A stretch of DNA of 64,000 nucleotides, taken from assembly GCA_028692875.1 (NCBI GenBank), contig JAQUWL010000003.1:1-64000 (forward strand), in the 5' to 3' direction. The notes beneath the pieces were generated by a model that searched no databases, had not been told where the DNA came from, and worked only from the letters and a program-made list of their open reading frames with translations. Numbering within the stretch: the stretch's first letter is position 1; each line of letters begins with the position of its first letter. This document shows positions 15,640-23,146 of the stretch, piece after piece. This stretch comes from Sulfurospirillaceae bacterium (GTDB lineage Bacteria > Campylobacterota > Campylobacteria > Campylobacterales > Sulfurospirillaceae). Both the position numbers and the translations under genes were made by a program.

Positions 15640-17842
15640 GTTTTGTTATCGCATTGAGGGTATTGTGCAAGGGGTTGGATTTAGACCCTTTGTCTATACG
15701 CTTGCTCTAAAACATCGCTTGTGCGGTTATGTTTTAAATGACACCACAGGCGTAGAGATGGAGCTGGAGGGAAAAAAAGAAGATATAGAACTTTTCGATA
15801 AAGAGTTTCAAGCAACTTTACCACCTTTGGCTCGTGTGGATTTTATAGAAAAAAATGAAAAACCAATTTTTAACTTTGTGGATTTTAGGATTGAGCAGAG
15901 CTCTTCTCAAGTATCAAAATACTCCCTCGTGTCGCCCGATATGTCGTTGTGTGATGATTGTCTAAAGGAGTTAAAAGATTCGTCAAATTTTAGATATCAA
16001 TACCCATTTATCAACTGTACTAACTGCGGACCTCGCTACTCTATTGTCAAAACCATACCATACGACAGACAAAATACCTCAATGGCAACATTTGCAATGT
16101 GTGAGAATTGTAGAAGCGAGTATATCGACCCATTAAATAGACGTTATCACGCACAGCCTATAAGTTGCCCCAAATGTGGACCATCTGCGTTTTTGAAAAA
16201 TATAAAAGGCGATATATTAGAACATGGCAATAAAGCAATAGAGCGATTGGCGGAGCTGATTAACGAGGGCTTTATCGTTGCGATGAAAGGAATGGGAGGC
16301 TTTCATCTGATATGTGATGCCACAAATAAAAACGCAGTTGAAAAGTTGCGTTTGCGTAAAAAAAGACCCACAAAACCTTTTGCTGTTATGTTTAAAGATA
16401 TCTCTAGCATAGAAAAAGAGTGTATTCTAAGCAACGATGAAAAAAATGCAATCCTTCTTCTGAAAAGACCTATTGTTCTTGTGAAGCGCAAACAAAATGA
16501 TATTTCAAAAATAGATTTTGGCGTGGCGCCAAATATCGACAGATTGGGCGTTTTTCTTCCATATACGCCACTACATGTAATGCTTTTTGAGTACCTTAAA
16601 AACCCAATTATTGCGACAAGTGCCAATGCTTCGGGCGAGCCTATAGCTACGAGTAGCTTGAAGGTACAAGAAGCATTACATGATGTGGTTGATTTTTATC
16701 TGGACTACAATCGTGATATCGTAAATGCAAGCGATGATAGCGTTATGCAAATAGTGGGCGACAAAACGCTGTTTTTACGAATGTCTAGAGGCTATACGCC
16801 TGCTAGTTTTAGATTTGAAAGTGATGAAAAAAGAAAAATTTTAGCCCTCGGCGCACATCAAAAAAATGCCATTGCGATATATATGGACAATCAAATTATA
16901 CTTAGCCCGTATATTGGCGATTTGGATAGTGTTGAAAATATTCATTTTTTTGAAAAAACAGTTCAGAGTTTTAAAAATTTTTATGATTTTGAGCCAGATA
17001 TCATCGTGTGTGATAAGCATCCAAATTACACCACTACAAGGTGGGCAAAAGCCCAAAACAAGCCATCGGTTCAAATCCAACATCATTATGCTCATATCTT
17101 GGCATGTATGTTTGAGCACAAAATAGACGAGCAAGTTTTAGGTGTTGCGTGGGATGGAACGGGATATGGAGATGATGGCACTATTTGGGGTGGCGAATTT
17201 TTGCTTTGTACTAAAAAAACCTATGAGAGAGTGGCGTATTTTGAGCCGTTTTTGCTTTTAGGTGGCGATGCAAGCATTAAAGATATTAGACGTATTTTGC
17301 TTTCAATATTGCTAGATAGCGAGTATGAAAAAAGTTTATATCAGCCCTTCTTTGATAAATTTGAAAATTCAGAGTTAAAACTATTAAAACAAGCACATGA
17401 AAAAAGGATAAATTCTCCTCTTTGTTCATCTGTTGGTAGGATTTTTGATGCAGTAGCTGTTGCATGTGGTATTTGCGAGCGTGTTAGTTACGATGGAGAG
17501 AGTGGTTTGCTTTTGGAAAAGTTTTACAACCCATCAATAACTGATGCTTATAGTATCTATCTTGACGGAAAAATTATACGCTACAAGCATATCTTCGATG
17601 AAATAAGGCGTGATAATGATGTTGAGACAATAGTTAGTAAATTTATAAATGCACTTGCAAATATTATCATTTTATTATCTGGAAAATATGCAAAAAATAC
17701 ATATCTCTCTGGCGGAGTATTTCAAAACAGAACGCTATTGGAGTCGATTTTGTCGAGAAAAACATCTAAAATATTTTTTCACAATCATCTCCCCTCAAAT
17801 GATGGCTCAATCGCTTTAGGTCAACTATTTTCGCTTATTTAG
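15632..17842 (+). CDS. hypF: Carbamoyltransferase HypF
   Basis: Makes the cyanide ligand precursor of the NiFe site: it activates carbamoyl phosphate with ATP and transfers the carbamoyl group to the HypE C-terminal cysteine. Domains in order: acylphosphatase (GIVQGVGFRPFVY), two zinc fingers (CDDCLKEL, CTNCGPRY, CENCRSEY, CPKCGP), YrdC-like (KGMGGFHLICDAT, LRLRKKRPTKPFAVM) and Kae1-like (HHYAHILACM, GVAWDGTGYGDDGTIWGGEF, LSGGVFQN). Complete at 736 residues. ATG 15632 is chosen; GTG 15629 directly before it would add one residue. It overlaps the hydE end. Confidence 0.96.
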   Translation: MTRFCYRIEGIVQGVGFRPFVYTLALKHRLCGYVLNDTTGVEMELEGKKEDIELFDKEFQATLPPLARVDFIEKNEKPIFNFVDFRIEQSSSQVSKYSLVSPDMSLCDDCLKELKDSSNFRYQYPFINCTNCGPRYSIVKTIPYDRQNTSMATFAMCENCRSEYIDPLNRRYHAQPISCPKCGPSAFLKNIKGDILEHGNKAIERLAELINEGFIVAMKGMGGFHLICDATNKNAVEKLRLRKKRPTKPFAVMFKDISSIEKECILSNDEKNAILLLKRPIVLVKRKQNDISKIDFGVAPNIDRLGVFLPYTPLHVMLFEYLKNPIIATSANASGEPIATSSLKVQEALHDVVDFYLDYNRDIVNASDDSVMQIVGDKTLFLRMSRGYTPASFRFESDEKRKILALGAHQKNAIAIYMDNQIILSPYIGDLDSVENIHFFEKTVQSFKNFYDFEPDIIVCDKHPNYTTTRWAKAQNKPSVQIQHHYAHILACMFEHKIDEQVLGVAWDGTGYGDDGTIWGGEFLLCTKKTYERVAYFEPFLLLGGDASIKDIRRILLSILLDSEYEKSLYQPFFDKFENSELKLLKQAHEKRINSPLCSSVGRIFDAVAVACGICERVSYDGESGLLLEKFYNPSITDAYSIYLDGKIIRYKHIFDEIRRDNDVETIVSKFINALANIIILLSGKYAKNTYLSGGVFQNRTLLESILSRKTSKIFFHNHLPSNDGSIALGQLFSLI

Positions 17843-17847
17843 TTTAA

Positions 17848-17894
17848 TTTATTAATATTTAGTCTTATTTGCTTTTAAGATAAATATTAATAAA
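17848..17894. promoter_or_regulatory. Perfect 14-bp inverted repeat before nikR (candidate NikR site)
   Basis: TTTATTAATATTTA at 17848-17861 is mirrored exactly by TAAATATTAATAAA at 17881-17894, with a 19-base spacer. It lies between the hypF stop and the nikR start. AT-rich dyads with spaced arms are typical of NikR operators in Campylobacterota and NikR often controls its own gene, so autoregulation is plausible. The arms are pure A/T, so a role as a terminator is less likely. Confidence 0.5.
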
Positions 17895-17930
17895 ATCTTT
17901 ATGTGGAAATAAAGTTACAAAGGATTAGTG

Positions 17931-18344
17931 ATGGATAAAGTTATTCGTTTTAGTGTTTCTCTGCCGGAAAAACTATTGATTGAACTAGACAAGAAGGTTA
18001 CTACTCAAGGCTATGCTTCTCGTAGTGAATTTACAAGAGATCTCATTCGTGATAAAATTGTTAGAGATAACTGGAAAGATGATGATACTGAAGTTATAGG
18101 TGTTCTTACTATGATATACACTCATCATCAAAATGATTTAGTTGAAAAAATACTTGAGATTCAGCATGATGCGGATATAAAAATAATGTGCAATACTCAC
18201 GTACATGTTGACCATGATAATTGTCTTGAGACAGTTATGGTGGCTGGAAAAGTTTGCAAGATTAAAGATTTTGCCCAAAAAATTGGCGGATTAAAAGGCG
18301 TTAAATTTTCAAAGCTTGTTGAAGCTGCAGTCCCTGCCTCTTAG
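17931..18344 (+). CDS. nikR: Nickel-responsive regulator NikR
   Basis: Ribbon-helix-helix repressor/activator with a C-terminal ACT-like nickel-sensing domain. The N-terminal 45 residues are the DNA-binding part ([28 protein letters not shown]). The high-affinity Ni site is visible in HHQNDLVEK and [14 protein letters not shown] (His, His, His, Cys). ATG 17931 is used with AAAGGA upstream; an in-frame GTG immediately precedes it. Its placement inside the hyp cluster ties nickel supply to hydrogenase maturation. A strong terminator follows. Confidence 0.95.
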   Translation: MDKVIRFSVSLPEKLLIELDKKVTTQGYASRSEFTRDLIRDKIVRDNWKDDDTEVIGVLTMIYTHHQNDLVEKILEIQHDADIKIMCNTHVHVDHDNCLETVMVAGKVCKIKDFAQKIGGLKGVKFSKLVEAAVPAS

Positions 18345-18352
18345 TTTTCTCC

Positions 18353-18388
18353 AGAATACGGGCAATTGCGTCCGTATTCTATTTTTTT
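18353..18388 (+). terminator. Rho-independent terminator after nikR
   Basis: Stem AGAATACGG / CCGTATTCT (9 bp) with a 10-base loop, followed by ATTTTTTT. It separates hypF-nikR from hypBCDEA, which then has its own promoter. Confidence 0.8.
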
Positions 18389-18442
18389 CTTCAATAAATT
18401 CATAACTAGCCCAACTTTTACCATACATTTAGAGAGTTAGCC

Positions 18443-18448
18443 TATAAT
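18443..18448 (+). promoter_or_regulatory. -10 box candidate for hypBCDEA
   Basis: TATAAT within CCTATAATAAAG, 26 bases upstream of the hypB ATG and downstream of the nikR terminator. A -35 element is not clear, which is usual in Campylobacterota. An AGGAG ribosome site follows at about 18463. Confidence 0.5.
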
Positions 18449-18474
18449 AAAGCAAAAATATTAGGAGCCAACTT

Positions 18475-19215
18475 ATGTGTAAAGATTGTGGATGTAGTAT
18501 TGAGCATGGACAACACAGCCATGACCACCACCATCACGACCATCACGCCAATCCTCAGCTAAATGACAAAAAAACGATTGAGGTAATAGCGAAAATTTTG
18601 GATGCTAACGATAAAGAGGCAAATCATAACCGTGAGCATTTTGAAGAGCACGGTGTTTTAGCAATCAATCTTATGAGTAGCCCTGGAAGCGGAAAAACCA
18701 CTTTACTAGAGGCTACTATCGACACAAAAGAGATAAAGCTAGGTGTTATTGAGGGGGATCTGGAGACAAATCAAGATGCCGATAGAATTATCGCAAAAGG
18801 AGCACCTGCTCATCAAATCTCAACAGGTCAAGCGTGTCATTTGGACGCATTTATGGTGCACGATGGCTTGCATCATCTGCCTATTGATGGTTTAGATGTT
18901 GTATTTATCGAAAATGTCGGCAATCTAGTATGTCCTGCAAGTTATGACGTGGGAGCACATCTTAATATTGTTTTACTCTCTGTTCCAGAAGGGGATGATA
19001 AACCAGCAAAATATCCTGTGATGTTTAGAAGTGCTGATTTGCTTTTGATTACCAAGTGTGATTTGTTGCCGTATTTTGATTTTAGTGTTGAAAAGGCGAC
19101 AAAAGAGGCTAGAAAGTTAAATCCAAAAGTTGATATTATTGAGATAGATAGCAAGTCTGGCAAAGGCATAGACAAGTGGATAAGTTATCTTAAAATGAAA
19201 AAATCTTTACGATAA
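18475..19215 (+). CDS. hypB: Hydrogenase nickel incorporation GTPase HypB
   Basis: GTPase and nickel store that delivers nickel to the large subunits together with HypA. The 246-residue protein begins with the nickel-binding CxxCGC motif (MCKDCGCS) and a His-rich stretch (about ten His within residues 11-25). The GTPase core follows: P-loop SSPGSGKTTLLEA, GDLETNQDADRI, the CHLDAFM nickel/zinc site, VFIENVGNLVCPASYD and TKCDLLPY. First gene of hypBCDEA. Confidence 0.96.
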   Translation: MCKDCGCSIEHGQHSHDHHHHDHHANPQLNDKKTIEVIAKILDANDKEANHNREHFEEHGVLAINLMSSPGSGKTTLLEATIDTKEIKLGVIEGDLETNQDADRIIAKGAPAHQISTGQACHLDAFMVHDGLHHLPIDGLDVVFIENVGNLVCPASYDVGAHLNIVLLSVPEGDDKPAKYPVMFRSADLLLITKCDLLPYFDFSVEKATKEARKLNPKVDIIEIDSKSGKGIDKWISYLKMKKSLR

Positions 19216-19224
19216 GGAGTCTGT

Positions 19225-19494
19225 ATGTGCCTTTCTATACCTTCAAAAGTTATTGAAATAGACAAGGATAACGTTGCTACCGTTGATACAATGGGAGTTA
19301 AGAGAAAAGTTACATTAGACCTTATGGACGAAGAGGTAAAAATAGGAGATTATGTACTTATACATGTAGGTTTTGCTATGGGAAAAATCAGCGAAGAAGA
19401 GGCTAAGCAGAGTATCGCCCTTTACAATGAAATCGTGGAGCAGATGCAAAGCGGTCAAATTGACGACGAGGAAGGGAATATGAATTATGCCTAA
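19225..19494 (+). CDS. hypC: Hydrogenase assembly chaperone HypC
   Basis: Small chaperone that, with HypD, carries the Fe(CN)2CO group to the large subunit. 89 residues starting MCLSIPSKV; the N-terminal Cys2 is the essential iron ligand. It has the family pattern GVKRKVTLDL and DYVLIHVGFAMGKI. Its acidic tail overlaps the hypD start by eight bases. Ribosome site AAGGAG. Confidence 0.95.
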   Translation: MCLSIPSKVIEIDKDNVATVDTMGVKRKVTLDLMDEEVKIGDYVLIHVGFAMGKISEEEAKQSIALYNEIVEQMQSGQIDDEEGNMNYA

Positions 19495-20611
19495 AGTTGA
19501 TTTGATAGAGGGCTTTCGTGACCCTTGTCATATGAAGGCATTGGCTGAGATTATCGCAAAAGAGTGTCACAAAAAGATAAATATTATGGAGGTATGTGGC
19601 GGTCATACGCATACGATTATGAAATTTGGTTTAATGCAGATATTGCCAAAAAACATTGAGTTTGTGCATGGGCCAGGATGCCCAGTGTGCATTATGCCAA
19701 AAGAGCGTATCGACCACGCAATAGCACTTGCAAGTATGCCAAATACTATTTTGGCAACCCTGGGAGATATGATACGAGTTCCTGGAAGCAAGACATCTTT
19801 GCAGAAGTTGCGTGCCGAGGGCAAGGATATTCGCTCTTTGTATTCCCCTTTGGATGTGCTTAAAATAGCCAAAGAAAACCCTGATAAAAATGTAGTTTTT
19901 TTTGCAATCGGCTTTGAAACAACTACTCCAATGACCGCAGTGCTGATAAAAGATGCAGTTGAGCATAAAATTAAAAATCTATTTTTTCATATAAACCATG
20001 TTACTGTGCCTGAGCCAATTGATGTGATAATGCAAGGTGGCGATGCACATATTGACGCATTTTTAGGACCTTCACATGTAAGCGTGATTACAGGATATAA
20101 AATCTATGAGCCTTTAGCACAAAAGTATAAAACTCCTATCGTTGTTTCTGGTTTTGAGCCTACCGATGTGATGGAGTCGGTGCTTAAGATAGTTAGACAG
20201 ATAAACGAAGGCAGAAGCGAAGTTGAAAATGAGTATAAGCGTGCCGTTACGCAGGACGGAAACGTAAAAGCTCAAGAGTTGATTTCGACCTACATGGAAC
20301 AGCGTTCGCATTTTAGGTGGCGAGGTATCGGCGATATACCAAAGAGTGCACTAAAGATAAAAGACGAATATGGCTTTTTGGACGCTGAGATTGTTTTTAA
20401 AGACTTTTTGCCAACCCAAGAGATTGATGACCATAAGATGTGTATCTGTGGTGATATCCTTAAGGGTAAGGCTAAGCCATTTGATTGTAAAGTGTTTGGC
20501 AAAGCGTGTACACCTACAAATCCTATGGGCTCTTGCATGGTATCTTCCGAGGGAGCTTGTTCGGCATACTATAAGTATGGAAGTTTGCTAGAAAAAGGAG
20601 CCAAAGCATGA
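19487..20611 (+). CDS. hypD: Hydrogenase maturation protein HypD
   Basis: Iron-sulfur protein that assembles the Fe(CN)2CO moiety with HypC and HypE. Motifs are all present: MEVCGGHTHTIMKFG, VHGPGCPVCIMP, GDMIRVPGS, GFETTTPMTA, and the C-terminal 4Fe-4S ligands (CICGDILKG, CKVFGKACTPTNPMGSCMVSSEGAC). 374 residues, normal length. Its end overlaps the hypE start by four bases. Confidence 0.97.
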   Translation: MPKVDLIEGFRDPCHMKALAEIIAKECHKKINIMEVCGGHTHTIMKFGLMQILPKNIEFVHGPGCPVCIMPKERIDHAIALASMPNTILATLGDMIRVPGSKTSLQKLRAEGKDIRSLYSPLDVLKIAKENPDKNVVFFAIGFETTTPMTAVLIKDAVEHKIKNLFFHINHVTVPEPIDVIMQGGDAHIDAFLGPSHVSVITGYKIYEPLAQKYKTPIVVSGFEPTDVMESVLKIVRQINEGRSEVENEYKRAVTQDGNVKAQELISTYMEQRSHFRWRGIGDIPKSALKIKDEYGFLDAEIVFKDFLPTQEIDDHKMCICGDILKGKAKPFDCKVFGKACTPTNPMGSCMVSSEGACSAYYKYGSLLEKGAKA

Positions 20612-21609
20612 GCAAGAAAATACTACTCTCTCACGGTGGTGGAGGCGAAGAGACGCAAAGTCTTATAAAAGAGCTTTTCTTTAAACATTTTTCCAATGAA
20701 ACTCTTTTGAAGTGCGAAGATGCGGCGGTTTTGAGCGTTAGCGGTCGCATAGCTTTTACAACTGACTCTTTTACGGTTAGCCCAATTTTTTTCAATGGCG
20801 GAAATATCGGCAAACTGGCTATTGCTGGAACTGTAAATGACCTTGTTATGATGGGTGCTCATCCAAAATATCTTACATGTTCATTTATGATAGAAGAGGG
20901 ATTTGCCTATGATGATTTGGAGCAAATCGTTCTTTCAATGCGTGATGAGATGCTTAAAAGTGGCGTTCAAATCGTAGCTGGCGATACAAAAGTTGTTCCA
21001 AAAGGCGGAGTTGATGGACTTTTTATAAATACTTCTGGTGTTGGAGAGATCGTTTGTGAGGGGATATCCGCACACAATCTTCAGAGTGGCTGCTCAATAA
21101 TAGTCTCAAATGAAGTTGGCAATCATGGAGCTTGTATATTGGCAAAACGTGAAGATATAGAGCTTGAGAGTGAGCTTAAGACTGACTGTGCCTCTCTTTG
21201 GAAACCTGTTAAAGCTCTTATAGATGCAGGTGTAAATATAAGAGCACTCAGAGATGCCACCAGGGGCGGACTAAGTGCAGTTTTGAACGAATGGGTTCAA
21301 ACATCAAATGTTTGCATTGAAGTAGATGAGAGCAAGATACCTGTTTCGCCAGAAGTAAGAGGCGTTTGTGAGTTGCTTGGTTTTGAGCCTTATGAATTTG
21401 CAAATGAAGGCACGATGGTTTTGTGTGTAGAAGGGGGTGAAGAGGAAAAAACTTTGAAGATTTTGAGAGGATTTGAAGAGACTAAAAAAGCCTCTTGGAT
21501 AGGAAAGGTTAGTCATCTTTACAAAGATAGAGTTATCTTAAGTACGCCTTGGGGTTCAAAAAGATTTTTAGAGCCACCAAAAGGCGAGCTATTGCCTAGG
21601 ATTTGCTAA
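20608..21609 (+). CDS. hypE: Hydrogenase maturation protein HypE
   Basis: PurM-like ATPase that dehydrates the thiocarbamate on its C-terminal cysteine to thiocyanate, source of the CN ligands. The 333-residue protein has HGGGGEETQ at the N-terminus, TTDSFTVSP, AGTVNDLVMMGA, DTKVVPKG and ATRGGLSAVLNE, and ends in PRIC, the invariant acceptor cysteine. Overlaps the start region of hypA. Confidence 0.97.
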   Translation: MSKKILLSHGGGGEETQSLIKELFFKHFSNETLLKCEDAAVLSVSGRIAFTTDSFTVSPIFFNGGNIGKLAIAGTVNDLVMMGAHPKYLTCSFMIEEGFAYDDLEQIVLSMRDEMLKSGVQIVAGDTKVVPKGGVDGLFINTSGVGEIVCEGISAHNLQSGCSIIVSNEVGNHGACILAKREDIELESELKTDCASLWKPVKALIDAGVNIRALRDATRGGLSAVLNEWVQTSNVCIEVDESKIPVSPEVRGVCELLGFEPYEFANEGTMVLCVEGGEEEKTLKILRGFEETKKASWIGKVSHLYKDRVILSTPWGSKRFLEPPKGELLPRIC

Positions 21610-21950
21610 TGCATGAGTTTTCGATAGTAAGCTCACTTTTGGAGATGTGTGAAAAAAATGCCAAACAAAATGATGCAAAAAAAATTACAAAAGTAGAGGT
21701 TAAGATAGGCAAACTTAGTGGAGTTGAGCCACATTTGCTAAAGACTGCTTTTGAGACTTTTAAAGAAAAAACAATATGTGATGGTGCAGAGTTTGTGATG
21801 CATATACAAGACCTTGTGATTCGATGCAATACCTGTAATAGCGAATCCACGCTAGAGAAAAATGAGTTTTGTTGCCCTACATGTAAAGGCAATGATGTTA
21901 GTGTAATCGATGGGGAAGAGATGTATTTGATGCGTTTAGAGATGGAGTAA
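21609..21950 (+). CDS. hypA: Hydrogenase nickel chaperone HypA
   Basis: Delivers nickel with HypB. The start is set at ATG 21609, giving MHEFSIV; His2 is the nickel ligand, so the upstream in-frame TTG at 21603 (adding two residues) would spoil the site. Zinc site: CNTCNSES and CCPTCKG. 113 residues. Its ATG overlaps the hypE stop (TAATG), closing the hyp operon. Confidence 0.95.
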   Translation: MHEFSIVSSLLEMCEKNAKQNDAKKITKVEVKIGKLSGVEPHLLKTAFETFKEKTICDGAEFVMHIQDLVIRCNTCNSESTLEKNEFCCPTCKGNDVSVIDGEEMYLMRLEME

Positions 21951-21985
21951 AGAGTGTGTAAAATATTTAAAGATGGGGAAATGCT

Positions 21986-22501
21986 ATGATTAAGCCTTTG
22001 AGAGATGCTTTGATTGATGATTTGCCAGAGATTGTTAAGATTTACAATAGTGCTATTGCTGATGGGATTTCTACTGAAGATAGCCATGAAGTAAGCGTTG
22101 ATGAAAAGGTGGCGTGGTTTAGTTCTCACGATATGCCCACTCGTCCTTTGCTGGTTAAAGAGTATCACGGAAAAATTATTGCGTGGATTAGTTTTCAGCC
22201 TTTTTATCCAAATGTTTTTGCCTATAAAGATACAGCACGTATTCATATCTACATTGAGAAAAATTTTCAAGGTAAAAAACTCGGACAACAATTTCTCTGC
22301 GAGGCATTGGAAAAAGCCTCTCTTTATGGAATAGAGACGCTTTTGGCGTTTATCTTTGCGGATAATCAGGCGAGTTTAAAACTGTTTAAAAAAATGGGCT
22401 TTAAAGAGTGGGGAAATCTCTCTTGTGTTGCTAAAATTGAGGGCGTTGAAAAAGATTTGGTTTTGCTAGGACTTAAATTGAAAAACAACGAAAATAACTA
22501 A
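21986..22501 (+). CDS. GNAT-family N-acetyltransferase (phosphinothricin acetyltransferase-like)
   Basis: A 171-residue GNAT protein resembling the Pat/Bar subgroup: IRPLRDALIDDLPEIVKIYN-like N-terminus, SFQPF strand, acetyl-CoA pyrophosphate-binding region near EKNFQGKKLGQQFL and the ADNQASLKLFKKMGFKEWG motif. The natural substrate is unknown; an amino-acid analogue or amine is likely. ATG at 21986 behind GATGGGGAAA. It ends where the HAD phosphatase begins (TAAATG), so both are co-expressed. Confidence 0.87.
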   Translation: MIKPLRDALIDDLPEIVKIYNSAIADGISTEDSHEVSVDEKVAWFSSHDMPTRPLLVKEYHGKIIAWISFQPFYPNVFAYKDTARIHIYIEKNFQGKKLGQQFLCEALEKASLYGIETLLAFIFADNQASLKLFKKMGFKEWGNLSCVAKIEGVEKDLVLLGLKLKNNENN

Positions 22502-23146
22502 ATGAAAGAGAGTTTTTCTTCTCCAAAGTGTATCATATTTGATATGGATGGAACACTTATAGACTCTTCGCAAGCGATGACAAATAGTGTCAATTTTGTG
22601 CGTCAGAGGATAGGTCTTTTGCCTATTGCTAAAGATGATTTAGAATACTATATAAATATTCCAGATCAAAATCTTTCAAGGATATTTTATAACACCGATA
22701 CATATAGCGTGGAACAAAGAGCGATGTTTACAGAGCATTATTTGAAAAGTGCACCCCAGAGCATCTCTCTTTATGCTGGAGTGAGTGAGATGCTTCAAAA
22801 ACTTCAAGAATCTTTTATTTTGGCTATTGCCACAAATGCTTATGATTGTTTTGCAAAAAACATGACGGAGTCTTTAAAAATTGATAGCTATTTTTCACAT
22901 ATTGTCGGTGCAAACAATGTCAGCGAGCCAAAACCAAGTGCTCAAATGTTAGAGTTTATTTTAAAAGAGGCTAATTGTTCTCATCAAAAGGCTATTGTTG
23001 TAGGGGATAGTATCAAGGATGAATTGTCAGCCCAAAATGCAAAAATTCCATTTATCTTTGCGGAGTGGGGTTATGGAAAAAGTGATAGTGCAACTTGTCG
23101 AGCCAAAAGTGTTAAGTCCTTAATAGATTTATTGGAAAATTTTTAA
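22502..23146 (+). CDS. HAD-superfamily hydrolase (phosphoglycolate phosphatase-like)
   Basis: A 214-residue HAD hydrolase with all motifs: IIFDMDGTLID (nucleophile Asp), ATNAYD (motif II), KPSAQMLEFIL (Lys, motif III) and VVGDSIKDELSAQNA (motif IV). The cap is of the alpha-helical type, as in phosphoglycolate phosphatase Gph; the substrate cannot be told from sequence. The 3' end overlaps the convergent AsmA-like gene by 18 bases. Confidence 0.85.
   Translation: MKESFSSPKCIIFDMDGTLIDSSQAMTNSVNFVRQRIGLLPIAKDDLEYYINIPDQNLSRIFYNTDTYSVEQRAMFTEHYLKSAPQSISLYAGVSEMLQKLQESFILAIATNAYDCFAKNMTESLKIDSYFSHIVGANNVSEPKPSAQMLEFILKEANCSHQKAIVVGDSIKDELSAQNAKIPFIFAEWGYGKSDSATCRAKSVKSLIDLLENF

Noticed and set aside
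18500-18550. CAC/CAT-rich stretch looking like a short tandem repeat
   Set aside because: It encodes the His-rich nickel-binding N-terminus of HypB and is not a regular repeat.
21596-22291. 231-codon open frame antisense to hypA and the acetyltransferase gene
   Set aside because: Shadow of two well-supported genes; the translated sequence is Ser/Ile-rich without recognisable domain.
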